A stretch of DNA of 64,000 nt from Paraburkholderia monticola (GCF_001580545.1 NZ_LRBG01000004.1:372001-436000), one strand, 5' to 3'; counted from the first letter of the stretch, positions 1 to 11,239 are shown. Notes: a model not told the origin generated them from the sequence alone. Program-made: numbers and translations.

Positions 1-57
1 CATGTCGCGGACACCTCGCCGCACGCAGCATCGCGCGGCTTTCGACCGGGGATTGCC

Positions 58-462
58 ATGGATGACAAAGAGATTACCGAGTTGCTCGACCGAGTCCTCG
101 CGCCATGGGTCCGGGCCCTCACGCTGACGCCGATCAAGGTCGACGAGGAAAGCGCGACGTTGCGCCTGCCGTTCTCTGGCGAGTGGCGTCACTCGGGCGG
201 CATGATCAGCGGCCAGGTGTTCATGGCGGCTGCGGATACGGCGATGGTCGTCGCCATCACCGCTGCACTCGGCGGCTTCAAGCCGATGAGCACGGTGTCG
301 CTGAATATCAACTTCATGCGCGCGGTTCGTAAGGGCGACGTGCTGATCAAGGCGCGCGTACTGCGCATGGGCCGCAATCTCGTGTTCGGCGAAGTCGAAC
401 TGTTCGACGACGGCGGCAACATGGCCGTTCAGGCCACCACGACTTACGCTCTGCTCGGGTGA
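58..462 (+). CDS. PaaI-type hotdog thioesterase
   Basis: A 134-residue single-domain protein of the hotdog fold, PaaI/acyl-CoA thioesterase class, expected to hydrolyse acyl-CoA or aryl-CoA thioesters in the cytoplasm. The family signature is seen around residues 43-65, where a glycine-rich turn (HSGGMISG) leads into the long helix containing AAADTAM, the usual place of the catalytic acidic residue. Length fits the family. It lies 28 bp upstream of the patatin gene on the same strand, so the two may be co-transcribed and both act on acyl esters; this link is inference. The substrate cannot be told from sequence. Confidence 0.8.
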   Translation: MDDKEITELLDRVLAPWVRALTLTPIKVDEESATLRLPFSGEWRHSGGMISGQVFMAAADTAMVVAITAALGGFKPMSTVSLNINFMRAVRKGDVLIKARVLRMGRNLVFGEVELFDDGGNMAVQATTTYALLG

Positions 463-490
463 ACGGCAAAGGAAAGCAAGGAAAAGCAGT

Positions 491-1369
491 ATGTTCGATC
501 AGGTCGTATTCGCCGGCGGTGGCAACCGGTGCTGGTGGCAGGCGGGTTTCTGGGACGTGGTGCAGCCGCCACTCGACATCCGTCCGCGCGTAATCACCGG
601 CATTTCGGCCGGCGCCGCGACCGCGTGCATGATCTACACGCGCGGCGATTCCGACTGGGTCATGCGTTATTACGAGGACGCACTGCGCCACAACACGCGC
701 AACGCCTACTGGGGCAACCTGCTGCGCGGCGAGTCGGTGTTTCCGCATTACCGGATCTATCGGCAGGCGCTGCTCGACATCTACGGCGAGAAGTTTTCCA
801 AACTCGCGCAGGCGCCGGAAATCCGCATCGGCGTGTCGCATCTGCCGCGCTGGCTCGGCGCGAGAAGCGCGGTCGCGGCAGGGCTGGTCGCGTACAACAT
901 CGAAAAGTACGTGCGCAAGACGCTGCATCCCACGCTCGGTCGGACGCTCGGTTTTCATCCGGAATTCGTGCGCGCGCAGGATTGCGCGAGCGTCGACGAG
1001 CTTGCGGATCTGATCCTGCAATCGTCGAGTACACCGCCGTTCACGCCGGTTCTGCGGCGCAATGGCCGGCCGGTTCTAGACGGCGGCATGGTCGATAACG
1101 TGCCGGTCGGCGCGCTCGACGCCGATACTCCCGGCAACGTGCTCGTGATGGTCACGCGTCTTTATCCGCGGCCGCAGATGTTCGTCGTGCCGCATGGCGT
1201 GCAGCAGCGGCTTTACGTGCAGCCGTCGCGCAAGGTGCCGATTTCGAGTTGGGATTACACGAGTCCGTCGCAGATGGTGCACGCCTACAACCTTGGCCGC
1301 GCCGACGGTGAGGTCTTCCTCGAACGCATGCCTGCGTTGATGGAAGCGGGAGCGCACGAAGCGCGGTGA
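491..1369 (+). CDS. patatin-like phospholipase
   Basis: A 292-residue patatin-family serine hydrolase, probably a lipid acyl hydrolase. Three hallmarks are visible: a glycine-rich oxyanion-hole loop GGGNRC (residues 9-14), the nucleophile elbow GISAG with Ser39, and the catalytic Asp of a DGG motif near residue 197. This gives the Ser-Asp dyad of patatins. There is no signal peptide, so it is likely cytoplasmic or membrane-peripheral; the type V secretion (PlpD) architecture with a beta-barrel is absent. It follows the thioesterase closely and converges with the dehydrogenase downstream. Confidence 0.85.
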   Translation: MFDQVVFAGGGNRCWWQAGFWDVVQPPLDIRPRVITGISAGAATACMIYTRGDSDWVMRYYEDALRHNTRNAYWGNLLRGESVFPHYRIYRQALLDIYGEKFSKLAQAPEIRIGVSHLPRWLGARSAVAAGLVAYNIEKYVRKTLHPTLGRTLGFHPEFVRAQDCASVDELADLILQSSSTPPFTPVLRRNGRPVLDGGMVDNVPVGALDADTPGNVLVMVTRLYPRPQMFVVPHGVQQRLYVQPSRKVPISSWDYTSPSQMVHAYNLGRADGEVFLERMPALMEAGAHEAR

Positions 1370-1381
1370 GCGGCGAGGTCC

Positions 1382-1403
1382 GGCGGGTCAGACTCGACCC
1401 GCC
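1382..1403. terminator. inverted repeat between convergent genes
   Basis: An 8-bp perfect stem (1382-1389 with 1396-1403) with a 6-nt loop lies between the converging patatin and dehydrogenase genes. There is no clear T-tract on either side, so it may work as a transcript end or stability hairpin rather than a classic intrinsic terminator. Confidence 0.45.
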
Positions 1404-1421
1404 AGCAACCTCACCCAACAA

Positions 1422-2435
1422 TCACCGGCGACGTCCGCCCTGCAACGCCTCCGGATTCGCGACGCTGGCGCTATCGCCGGTATCGAACGCCAGAATGTTC
1501 CTGAACGCCGCGGAGAAATACAGTTCGTAGCTTTCGCGCTCCACATAGCCGATGTGCGGCGTGCAGATCACGTTTTCCATGCGCAACAGGCTGTAGCCCT
1601 GCAGGATCGGCTCGCTTTCGTAGACGTCGATCGCGACCATCCCCGGACGGTTGTGCGACAGCGCGTTCACCAGCGCATTCTCCTCGAGCAGCTCGGCGCG
1701 GCTCGTGTTCACAAGCAACGCGGTCGGCTTCATGCGCATCAGATCGTCCTGCTTGACGATGCCACGTGTGTCGTCGTGCAGACGCAGATGCAGCGACAGC
1801 ACGTCGCTCGTCTCGAACAGCTCTTCACGCGTCGCCGCGACGCCGTAGCCATCGGCGCTAGCGGCTTCACGCGAATGCTCGCGGCCCCACACCAGCACGT
1901 TCATGCCGAACGCCTTGCCATAGCCGGCCAGCAATCGGCCGATCTTGCCGTAGCCCCAGATCCCGAGCGTCTGTCCGCGCAGCACCTGACCCAGGCCAAA
2001 GTTCGGCGGCAATGCCGACGTCTTGAGTCCCGACTGCTGCCAGGCGCCCTGTTTAAGGTTTGCCACGTATTGCGGAATGCGCCGTTGGGCGGCCATGATG
2101 AGTGCCCACGTCAACTCGGCCGGCGCGACCGGCGAGCCGGTGCCCTCGAGTACCGCAATGCCGCGCTCGGTACACGCCGCGAGATCGATGTGGTTCGACA
2201 CCTTGCCGGTCTGGCTGATCATGCGCAAACGCGGCAGCTTGTCGAGTAGTTGCGAGGAAATACGAGTACGTTCGCGAATCAGGACGAGGGCATCGACTTC
2301 GGCCAGCCGGCTCGCCAGTTGCCCGAGACCGCGCACGGTGTTGTTGAAAACTTTGACTTCATGGTCGGCCAGCAATTGAAAGCAGTCGAGCTTGCGAACG
2401 GCGTCCTGGTAATCGTCGAGGATGGCAATCTTCAT
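1422..2435 (-). CDS. D-2-hydroxyacid dehydrogenase family protein
   Basis: A 337-residue NAD(P)-dependent dehydrogenase of the D-isomer-specific 2-hydroxyacid family (phosphoglycerate dehydrogenase-like). It has the Rossmann dinucleotide loop GYGKIG in the middle, and the catalytic Arg (NTSRAE), Glu (YESEP) and His (TPHIGY) in the expected order. It lacks the C-terminal ACT domain of classic SerA. I start it at the ATG opening MKIAILDD; an in-frame GTG seven codons upstream is possible. Substrate unknown. Its start faces pckG across 384 bp carrying a CRP-like site. Confidence 0.85.
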   Translation of the reverse strand: MKIAILDDYQDAVRKLDCFQLLADHEVKVFNNTVRGLGQLASRLAEVDALVLIRERTRISSQLLDKLPRLRMISQTGKVSNHIDLAACTERGIAVLEGTGSPVAPAELTWALIMAAQRRIPQYVANLKQGAWQQSGLKTSALPPNFGLGQVLRGQTLGIWGYGKIGRLLAGYGKAFGMNVLVWGREHSREAASADGYGVAATREELFETSDVLSLHLRLHDDTRGIVKQDDLMRMKPTALLVNTSRAELLEENALVNALSHNRPGMVAIDVYESEPILQGYSLLRMENVICTPHIGYVERESYELYFSAAFRNILAFDTGDSASVANPEALQGGRRR

Positions 2436-2819
2436 GGTATGTAATTTGCGGCGCACCTCGGTGGTGCGAACGGAATGTTATGCTGACTGTCCCAGCATGT
2501 GACTTAGGTCACACGTTGGTCTGGCTGGATGCCCTACCGTAGAAGCTGTCGCACGAAAAAGAACGGCAGCGCTGCGTGAAGGCGAATTGAGAACGTTTTT
2601 AGCAGTTTGTTGCGTGTTGAGGCAAGTCGCTTTACACAAGGTTGCAGAAGCCTTGGTGGGAGCGGGCCTCCGCCTGGCAAGCTGTGTGGCCCAGGATGAT
2701 CTGCGCAATCTTACGTCGGCGGTCGAATCGACACGTCGGCGTGATGAATTTAATGCCTCTCGCATGCAGCGTCCCAGGGCTTGTACCGTTTTTCTATTGC
2801 TTCAAACGGAGACAAGTCG
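2436..2819. other. divergent intergenic region, dehydrogenase / pckG
   Basis: 384 bp without a convincing gene. It must hold the promoters for the minus-strand dehydrogenase and the plus-strand pckG. The only strong motif I see is the CRP-type palindrome at 2498-2513. No convincing -35/-10 pair was found for pckG. Short open frames here lack codon bias and a ribosome binding site. Confidence 0.6.
2498..2513. promoter_or_regulatory. CRP/FNR-family type operator
   Basis: TGTGACTTAGGTCACA is an exact match to the TGTGA-N6-TCACA core of the enterobacterial CRP site, including both half-sites. It lies 63 bp upstream of the dehydrogenase start and 307 bp upstream of pckG. Control of PEP carboxykinase by cAMP-CRP is known in E. 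coli (pckA), so regulation of gluconeogenesis is plausible. The site is nearer the dehydrogenase, so the target is uncertain. Confidence 0.55.
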
Positions 2820-4676
<1,857 letters not shown>

Positions 4677-4680
4677 CCAT

Positions 4681-4696
4681 GTGAGTGCTCACTCAC
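4681..4696. repeat. short inverted repeat after pckG
   Basis: GTGAGTGCTCACTCAC is a perfect 6-bp inverted repeat with a 4-nt loop starting 5 bp after the pckG stop and just before the intrinsic terminator. It may be a tandem hairpin of the transcript end; no other role is evident. Confidence 0.5.
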
Positions 4697-4702
4697 CACG
4701 AA

Positions 4703-4725
4703 AGCCGCCCTCGGGCGGCTTTTTC
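4703..4725 (+). terminator. intrinsic terminator of pckG
   Basis: A GC-rich 7-bp stem (4703-4709 with 4714-4720), a 4-nt loop and a following T-run, 26 bp after the pckG stop. Confidence 0.85.
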
Positions 4726-5018
4726 TATGGGCCGACTGGTTTATCTGGATGTTTTCCGATCCCGCGATGCTTGGATGACCGTTGCGTCTGTTCAAAGAAA
4801 AAAGACAGAGCAAGCTGCAGCGCAGCAGATTGTTCTATTTTTGGGAATAATCGGTGGTCAGGCCCCGCTTCTATCGACACAGTCATTCCAAAATTGACAA
4901 TATTTCCCATTTCGGAGGCAACTTCTGCACGATATTGCGAGTCGTAGGAGAATTCCAAGTTCGCTTCACTGGTTTTCACCAATTGTCAGGAAGCAGTAAC
5001 AAGGCAGGGAGTTGTCCT
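4726..5018 (+). other. LysR upstream region
   Basis: About 290 bp, clearly more AT-rich than its surroundings, between the pckG terminator and the LysR gene. A TTGACA hexamer at 4894-4899 could be a -35 box, but no good -10 follows at 17 bp. Long AT patches (4830-4852 and 4888-4910) are typical of regulator upstream regions. No gene seen. Confidence 0.4.
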
Positions 5019-6125
5019 ATGGATCATTTGCAGTCGATGCGAGTTTTCGTCAAGGTGGCGGATCTCGGCAGTTTTGCCCGCGCCGCGAGCGCGATGGATA
5101 TTTCCAACGCGGTCGCCACCCGTCACGTTGCCGACCTCGAAGGTCGTCTTGGTACGCGGCTGCTCAATCGCACAACCCGCAGCTTGTCGCTGACCGAGTC
5201 CGGTCAGGTCTATCTCGAACGCGCCCGTCAGATTCTCGACGAACTGGAAGACGTCGAACAGATGGTGGTCGCTCGCAATCACGAACCCGTCGGCACGCTG
5301 CGCATCGTCGCGCCCGTCGTGTTCGGGCTACATAACCTCGCTCCCGTGTTGCAGACGTACGCGGAGCGCTATCCGAAAGTCATTCCGGACGTCACGCTGG
5401 TCGATCGTCAGGTCGATCTCGTCGAGGAAGGCTTCGACGTCGGCGTCGTGATCGCGCGGCAAATGCGCAGCGCGAGCATCGTCACACGGCGGCTGACCAC
5501 CGGCTGCATGACCGTCTGCGCGACGCCGGCGTATCTGGAAAAGCATGGCACACCGACGCGTCCCGAGCATCTGCTCGAACATCCGTGCCTGAGCCTGCCG
5601 TCCGAATACTGGGGCGACGAGCGCGTGTTCACCGGGCCGGAAGGCGAGGTGCGCGTGCGGCCGTCGAACGTAATCGTCGCGAACAACACGGAAATGTTGC
5701 GGCAGTTTGCGCTGCTCGGCATGGGCATCGCGATTCTGCCGAGCTATCTGATCGGGCGCGACATGACGCGCGGTCGGCTCGTACGCCTGCTCGGCGATTA
5801 CCGGCTGCCGCAGGTGGAGATCAACATCGCCTACCCGAGCCGCCGTCACCTGCCGGCCAAGGTGCGCACGTTCATCGACCATCTGGTCGAGCACTTCAAC
5901 CAGACGCCGAACAGCGTGCTCGGCGAGCAGTGGATCAAGGATGGTCTCGAGCGGCCGGCAACGTCGGCTGCATTCGAGTCCGCCGAGTCGCGCGCGCCGG
6001 AAGCGTTCGATGGCGCCGAGCCGCTGTCGCGTCTGCTCGATAGCGAGCTGGCGCCGGCCGTGCCGAAGCCCTTGGCGAAGTCGCCCAATCGCAGCACACG
6101 GCCGACGGCGTTGTCGCCACTGTAA
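5019..6125 (+). CDS. LysR-family transcriptional regulator
   Basis: A 368-residue LysR-type regulator. The N-terminal winged helix-turn-helix begins MDHLQSMRVFVKVAD and contains the AASAMDISNAVATRH recognition region; the rest is a periplasmic-binding-like effector domain. The start at 5019 gives the canonical LTTR N terminus; open sequence upstream adds 55 unrelated residues. After about residue 300 there is an unusual Ala/Pro/Glu-rich tail of roughly 60 residues, making it longer than the typical 300-310. It most resembles the AaeR/DhcR-like branch. No divergent target gene adjoins it, so its regulon is unknown. Confidence 0.88.
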   Translation: MDHLQSMRVFVKVADLGSFARAASAMDISNAVATRHVADLEGRLGTRLLNRTTRSLSLTESGQVYLERARQILDELEDVEQMVVARNHEPVGTLRIVAPVVFGLHNLAPVLQTYAERYPKVIPDVTLVDRQVDLVEEGFDVGVVIARQMRSASIVTRRLTTGCMTVCATPAYLEKHGTPTRPEHLLEHPCLSLPSEYWGDERVFTGPEGEVRVRPSNVIVANNTEMLRQFALLGMGIAILPSYLIGRDMTRGRLVRLLGDYRLPQVEINIAYPSRRHLPAKVRTFIDHLVEHFNQTPNSVLGEQWIKDGLERPATSAAFESAESRAPEAFDGAEPLSRLLDSELAPAVPKPLAKSPNRSTRPTALSPL

Positions 6126-6170
6126 TTCTCCGACGCATGCCGAAGCCCGCAGCCATGCGGGCGAGCAATA

Positions 6171-6207
6171 AAAAGGCGCAGTCACCAAAAGTGACTGCGC
6201 CTTTTTT
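6171..6207. terminator. bidirectional intrinsic terminator
   Basis: A perfect 11-bp stem (6175-6185 with 6191-6201), 5-nt loop, A-run on the left and T-run on the right. It would terminate the LysR transcript on the plus strand, and the complementary T-run serves topB arriving from the other side. Confidence 0.92.
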
Positions 6208-6310
6208 CATGGGCAACGGTGGATGAAGCCGCAGGCGGTGCACGGATCACCGATCGGCGGTTATCCAGCGACGCCCGACAACAACGCAAACCGCCGATCC
6301 GAACTCCGCC

Positions 6311-8980
6311 TTACGAGCCGGTTTTCCGCGCCGCGGTTTTCTTCGCGGGGACCTTCTTGGCCGCAGCGGACTTTGCGGCGGGTGCCTTTTTCGCCGCCAC
6401 CTTCTTTTCCGCCGGCTCGGCCTTCACGGCCACCGCGGTATCCCCTTCGTCCGCTTCCGGCATTGCTTTCGCCGCCGAGCGAGCGGCCGAAGTCTTCGCC
6501 GCCGCGGTTTTCGCCGCCGCCGGCTCCTTCTTCTCGAATTCGAAGCCGATCTTGCCGTCGTTCTGCTTGACGAGGAACGCCTTGAAGTTGCGGCCCGTTC
6601 GGGATGACTTGAAGTTCGTCAGCAGATCGGTGCGCCCTTCCTCGAGCAGCTTGGCCATCTGCTCGCGAGCGATTTCCTGCTGCAGGATGACCTTGCCGGA
6701 GCGGAAGTCGCACGACTTCGGATTGGCGACCGAGTTCTCGCAGACGTAACTCATGCCGTGCTCGAACACGCGGCCCTGACACTTCGGACACGCGCCGACC
6801 GGCTGCTGATCGGAGAAATCGGGCGGTTCGCCATCTTCGCCGGCCGCATCCTGGCCGAAGTCGAACTCGAGCTTGTAGTTCTTGATCTCGTCGTCGAGCG
6901 TCAGCTTGAGGATCGCCGAGAACGGCCGACCCATCTTGCTGCGGAAACCCGACAGCGGACCGATCGTCTTGTTCTGCAGCAGGTCCTCGACTTCGGGGAT
7001 CTCGAACTGACGGCCACCCGGAATCTTCGAGATCGAGAACTCGCACTTCGAGCACGCGAAACGCCGGTAGTTTTCCTTCACCTGGCCACCGCAATTCGGG
7101 CAAGGTGTCTGCAACGTCGCGTAATCGCCCGGGATCGTGTCGGAATCGTATTCCTTCGCCCGCTTGACGATGGTCTGCGTCATACGCGCGATTTCCTGCA
7201 TGAACGCGTCGCGGGGCAAGTTGCCGCGTTCCATCTGCGACAGCTTGTATTCCCACTCGCCGGTCAGTTCCGGCGCGGTCAGCTCTTTCACGCCGAGGCC
7301 CCGCAACAGCGTCATCAGCTGGAACGCCTTGGCGGCCGGAATCAGATCGCGGCCTTCGCGGATCAGGTACTTTTCGGAAAGCAGGCCTTCGATGATCGCC
7401 GCACGCGTCGCCGGCGTACCGAGACCCTTGGCCGCCATCGCTTCGCGCAACTCGTCGTCTTCGACCAGCTTGCCCGCGCCTTCCATCGCCGACAGCAGCG
7501 TCGCTTCGTTGTAGCGCGCAGGCGGCTTCGTGACCAGTTGCTGCGCGGCGATCTTGTCGGTCTTGACCTTCTCGTCCTTCTGCACCGGCACGAGGTTCGC
7601 GTCGTCGCCGCTGATTTCGCGGCCGTAGATCTGCAGCCAGCCCGGCTCGACGAGCACCTTGCCCTCGGTCTTGAAGTGATGGCCCACCACCTCAGTGATA
7701 CGCGTCGTTACGCGGGATTCGGCGGCCGGGAAGAAGACGGCGAGGAAGCGCTTCACGACGAGGTCGTAAAGCTTCTGCTCCGGCTCGGACAGATTCTTCG
7801 GCGCTTGCAGCGTCGGGATGATGGCGAAGTGGTCGCTGATCTTCGAGTTGTCGAAGATGCGCTTGTTCGGCTTCACCCAGCCCTTGTCGAGCACCTGTTT
7901 CGCGAACGGCAGATAGTTGTTGCTCTCCTTGAGCATGCCGAGCGTCTGCTTGACCGTATCCAGATAGTCTTCCGGCAGCGCGCGCGCGTCGGTTCGCGGA
8001 TAGGTCAGCACCTTGTGCTTTTCGTACAACGCCTGAGCGAGGCCCAGCGTGTTCTTCGCCGAAAAGCCGAAGCGGCCGTTGGCTTCACGCTGCAGGCTGG
8101 TCAGGTCGAAGAGGGCGGGCGACAGCTGCGTCGACGGTTTCGACTCCTCGGTCACCGTGCCCAGCTGGCCGCGGCAGGCCGCGACGATCGTCTCAGCCGT
8201 CGGCAGCGACCAGAGGCGCGAATCGCGCTTTTCGGGATCGAACTCGTCGCGCTTGAACTTCGGGTCGAACCAGCGGCCTTCGTAGAAGCCGCCCGCACAG
8301 ACGAACTCGGCCTTCACTTCCCAGTAATCGCGCGGCACGAAGCGTCGAATCTTCTCTTCGCGCTCGACCACGATCGACAGCGTCGGCGTCTGCACCCGCC
8401 CGACCGTGGTCAGGAAGAAGCCGCCGCCCTTGCTGTTGAATGCGGTCATCGCGCGCGTGCCGTTGATGCCGACCAGCCAGTCCGCTTCCGAGCGGCAGCG
8501 CGCCGCGTCGGCGAGCGGCTGCATCTCTTCGTCGCTGCGCAGACGCGCGAAACCGTCGCGGATCGAACCGGCCGTCATCGACTGCAGCCACAGCCGTTGC
8601 ACCGGCTGTTTCGCTTTCGCGTGCTGGGCGATCAGGCGGAAAATCAGCTCGCCCTCGCGCCCCGCGTCGCATGCGTTGATCAGGCGGTCGATGTCCTTGC
8701 GCTTCATCAGCTTGGTCAGCACCTTCAGGCGCGACTCGCTCTTGGCGATCGGATTCAGATCGAAATGCGGAGGAATGACGGGCAGATTGGCAAAGCTCCA
8801 CTTGCCGCGCTTGACTTCGTATTCGTCGGGCGCCGCAATTTCCAGCAGGTGGCCTACTGCCGACGAAAGGACGTAGTCGTCGCTTTCGTAATACTCGTCA
8901 TGCTTGGTAAAGCCGCCCAAAGCGCGCGCGATATCGTTCGCGACAGAAGGCTTTTCGGCGATGATCAGTGCTTTGGACAT
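6311..8980 (-). CDS. topB: DNA topoisomerase III
   Basis: An 889-residue type IA topoisomerase that decatenates DNA by single-strand passage. The N-terminal TOPRIM domain has the acidic motif in CDAGREGE; the active-site tyrosine is Tyr327 in TYPRTD, matching the E. coli TopB position. Two Cys-rich zinc-ribbon segments follow (CPNCGG..CSKC and CPKCQG..CEN..C). The last 60 or so residues are an Ala/Lys-rich low-complexity tail, likely extra DNA contact. The ATG at 8980 opens MSKALIIAEKPS; an upstream in-frame start adds 16 unconserved residues. It is the last gene of the dprA-thioredoxin-topB run. Confidence 0.96.
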   Translation of the reverse strand: MSKALIIAEKPSVANDIARALGGFTKHDEYYESDDYVLSSAVGHLLEIAAPDEYEVKRGKWSFANLPVIPPHFDLNPIAKSESRLKVLTKLMKRKDIDRLINACDAGREGELIFRLIAQHAKAKQPVQRLWLQSMTAGSIRDGFARLRSDEEMQPLADAARCRSEADWLVGINGTRAMTAFNSKGGGFFLTTVGRVQTPTLSIVVEREEKIRRFVPRDYWEVKAEFVCAGGFYEGRWFDPKFKRDEFDPEKRDSRLWSLPTAETIVAACRGQLGTVTEESKPSTQLSPALFDLTSLQREANGRFGFSAKNTLGLAQALYEKHKVLTYPRTDARALPEDYLDTVKQTLGMLKESNNYLPFAKQVLDKGWVKPNKRIFDNSKISDHFAIIPTLQAPKNLSEPEQKLYDLVVKRFLAVFFPAAESRVTTRITEVVGHHFKTEGKVLVEPGWLQIYGREISGDDANLVPVQKDEKVKTDKIAAQQLVTKPPARYNEATLLSAMEGAGKLVEDDELREAMAAKGLGTPATRAAIIEGLLSEKYLIREGRDLIPAAKAFQLMTLLRGLGVKELTAPELTGEWEYKLSQMERGNLPRDAFMQEIARMTQTIVKRAKEYDSDTIPGDYATLQTPCPNCGGQVKENYRRFACSKCEFSISKIPGGRQFEIPEVEDLLQNKTIGPLSGFRSKMGRPFSAILKLTLDDEIKNYKLEFDFGQDAAGEDGEPPDFSDQQPVGACPKCQGRVFEHGMSYVCENSVANPKSCDFRSGKVILQQEIAREQMAKLLEEGRTDLLTNFKSSRTGRNFKAFLVKQNDGKIGFEFEKKEPAAAKTAAAKTSAARSAAKAMPEADEGDTAVAVKAEPAEKKVAAKKAPAAKSAAAKKVPAKKTAARKTGS

Positions 8981-9267
8981 GACTCGATGTGAGGTTGGTG
9001 GATCCGGGTTGGTGGCCTTGAGCGCCAAGATGGCGCGTGATGCTCGCTTGAGACCTTTTTCGACCCAATAACGACCGCTTTATAGCACACGGCGCGAACC
9101 CGGCGTGTCATGTGCCATAAATGCGCGCCATCATAATTGCGCGTCTGGCGGTTGAGCAACTGCGGCAAACGCCGCGTGCGGGCGGCAGTTCTGTTCCAAA
9201 AATGGCCGACGACGGGCCATGTCGCAAGGCGCGCACCGCGCACCTCGTCGGGCGGCGCGTGCGGCCT

Positions 9268-9645
9268 TCAGGCGACCGCCAGTGCCGGCCGCAGCTTCGG
9301 CGCGCCGTGCATGCCGGGCAGCGCGGTCAGATCCGACAGCATCCGCTCGACGATCGACACCTGTGGCAAAACCGTACCGAAGAATCGTGTCGTCACCGAG
9401 TCTTCGATCAGGACGGTCGGGAAATTTTCGACGTCCAGGTCGTCGAAGCGATCCGCATGGGTTTCGATGTCGATCCATGCGAAACAGACTTCCGGGTGCC
9501 GCTCGGCAAGCTGGTTGAAAGCCTCCCGGTACTCGCGACAGGTGCCGCACCACTCCGCGCACAGGCAGGCCACGAACAGTGTGTCGGGTTCGTTGACGCG
9601 CTCGGCGATCCGGTCCTGGCCGGTGTCGAGGTTCAGCGCGGGCAT
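9268..9645 (-). CDS. thioredoxin-family protein
   Basis: A 125-residue thioredoxin-fold protein. The redox motif is AEWCGTCREY, a CGTC active site rather than the CGPC of classic thioredoxin, and the cis-proline region reads VENFPTVLI. No signal peptide, so it is cytoplasmic. The ATG at 9645 opens MPALNLDT; a longer frame upstream has no family match. It lies between dprA and topB on the same strand (101 bp from dprA). Its redox partner is unknown. Confidence 0.85.
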   Translation of the reverse strand: MPALNLDTGQDRIAERVNEPDTLFVACLCAEWCGTCREYREAFNQLAERHPEVCFAWIDIETHADRFDDLDVENFPTVLIEDSVTTRFFGTVLPQVSIVERMLSDLTALPGMHGAPKLRPALAVA

Positions 9646-9746
9646 GAAGTGGTTTCCTTGTGTACTTTGTCGGGTGCTTTGGCGCGAATGTAGCATGGCC
9701 AAACGCGAAGAGTGGCCAATCTGCGTTGATGCCGATCAGTTCTGGC

Positions 9747-10976
9747 TCACTCATGATGGGCTCGGATGAAGCGGCCGCCGGGCAGCAGGGTGACCTCGCC
9801 GGCGAGTTCGAGCCGCAGCAGAGTGGCGTGCAGGGCGGCGTCTTCCATCTCGGTGCGGGCGGCGAGAATTTCAAGCGTCGTCGGCGCATGACCGAGCGCG
9901 GCGAGCAGGCGCTGGGCGTCTGGCTCGAGCATCGGCTGGGGGCACGGTCCAGACGGTGGAGGGATCGCGAAGGCGGCAGCGGTAGCTTGCGAAACCTGTC
10001 CACCCGACGAAACGCCCAGTTCCGTGCTGTCCAGCGGCGCGGCCCGCTTCGGTGTTCGTCCCCCGTTGCTCACAGGCCGACGGGCCAAACCGAGTTCCTC
10101 GAGCACTTCATCGGGGGTTTCCACGAGGCGCGCCCCCTGCTTGATCATCCGATGACAGCCGCGCGACAACGGCGCGTGAATCGATCCGGGCAACGCGAAC
10201 ACGTCGCGCCCCATCTCGTTGGCGAGCCGCGCCGTAATCAGCGAGCCGGAGCGCATGGCCGCCTCGACGATCACGACCGCGCTGACCAGCCCGGCGATCA
10301 GCCGGTTGCGCTGCGGGAAATTGGCGGCGCGCGCCGGCGTGCCGAGCGGCCACTCCGACATGATCGCGCCCTGTGCCGTGATTTGCCGCGCGAGCGTATG
10401 ATGCGCGGCCGGATACACGAGATCCGCGCCGGTGCCGATTACCGCGACTGTCCCGCCGACGCCTTCGAGCCCGCCTCGATGCGCGGCGGCGTCGATGCCC
10501 AGCGCAAGCCCTGACACCACTGTCACACCCGCCGCCGATAGCTCGCGCGCGAACCGCCGCGCATCCTCGACGCCCTGCGGCGTTGCGCTGCGACTACCGA
10601 CCAGCGCGACCGCGCGGGTATGCAGCAGATCGAGCCGGCCCTTTATATATAGCAACGGTGGCGGATCGGGCATGGTCAGCAGCGCGGGCGGGTAGGCGGG
10701 GTCGTCGAGCGTGACGATCTGATTGCCGGGATCCTCGCGCCACGCGAGCACCGCATCGAGCTGGGTGTCGAAGGCCGGACCCGGCGGTGTCAACACCGCG
10801 CGCGCCGCGGTCTCGCCGGCGACCTCGGCCAGCACCTCATGCGACTGCGCGACGATCGCTTCCGGTAGCCCGAAGGCGCCCAGCAACAGGCGCAACGCCG
10901 CGGGTCTGAGGCCCGGCGCAAACGACAACCGCAACCAGGCGGCCAGTTCGATACGGGTTGCGGGCAAGGTCTGCAT
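9747..10976 (-). CDS. dprA: DNA-processing protein DprA
   Basis: A 409-residue DprA/Smf protein, which loads RecA onto incoming single-stranded DNA during natural transformation. The Rossmann-like core holds the GSRSATPQG and SGLALGIDAAAH motifs. The last 60 residues form the winged-helix DprA_WH domain (from LLAALGHAPTT). An N-terminal SAM-like segment precedes the core. It is divergent from def across 263 bp, an arrangement I recall from many Proteobacteria. It heads the dprA-thioredoxin-topB run. Confidence 0.95.
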   Translation of the reverse strand: MQTLPATRIELAAWLRLSFAPGLRPAALRLLLGAFGLPEAIVAQSHEVLAEVAGETAARAVLTPPGPAFDTQLDAVLAWREDPGNQIVTLDDPAYPPALLTMPDPPPLLYIKGRLDLLHTRAVALVGSRSATPQGVEDARRFARELSAAGVTVVSGLALGIDAAAHRGGLEGVGGTVAVIGTGADLVYPAAHHTLARQITAQGAIMSEWPLGTPARAANFPQRNRLIAGLVSAVVIVEAAMRSGSLITARLANEMGRDVFALPGSIHAPLSRGCHRMIKQGARLVETPDEVLEELGLARRPVSNGGRTPKRAAPLDSTELGVSSGGQVSQATAAAFAIPPPSGPCPQPMLEPDAQRLLAALGHAPTTLEILAARTEMEDAALHATLLRLELAGEVTLLPGGRFIRAHHE

Positions 10977-11239
10977 GTGGGTCGCTCCTCTGGCGGGGCC
11001 TGCGGGCAGGCGGGCGCCATGCTAGAATTTTCATCATCCGAAATAAGCCGCGATAAAGCACGAATAACCGCGGCCCCGCGCTTACGGGCGCGGGTTCGTC
11101 GTCGGGCGCACGAGGCGCGTTGAATGGAACCGTTTCGACACCATCTATCCTCTGCGTATTACGACGGGCTCACAACCTGGCCGAATGGCCAACGCGAGCC
11201 TTCCAACGGTTGGCGGCGTCTGAAATCACACTCAAAATC

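Noticed and set aside
6758..8992. Long antisense open frame opposite topB
   Set aside because: Shadow of topB third-position GC bias; no domain and no ribosome binding site.
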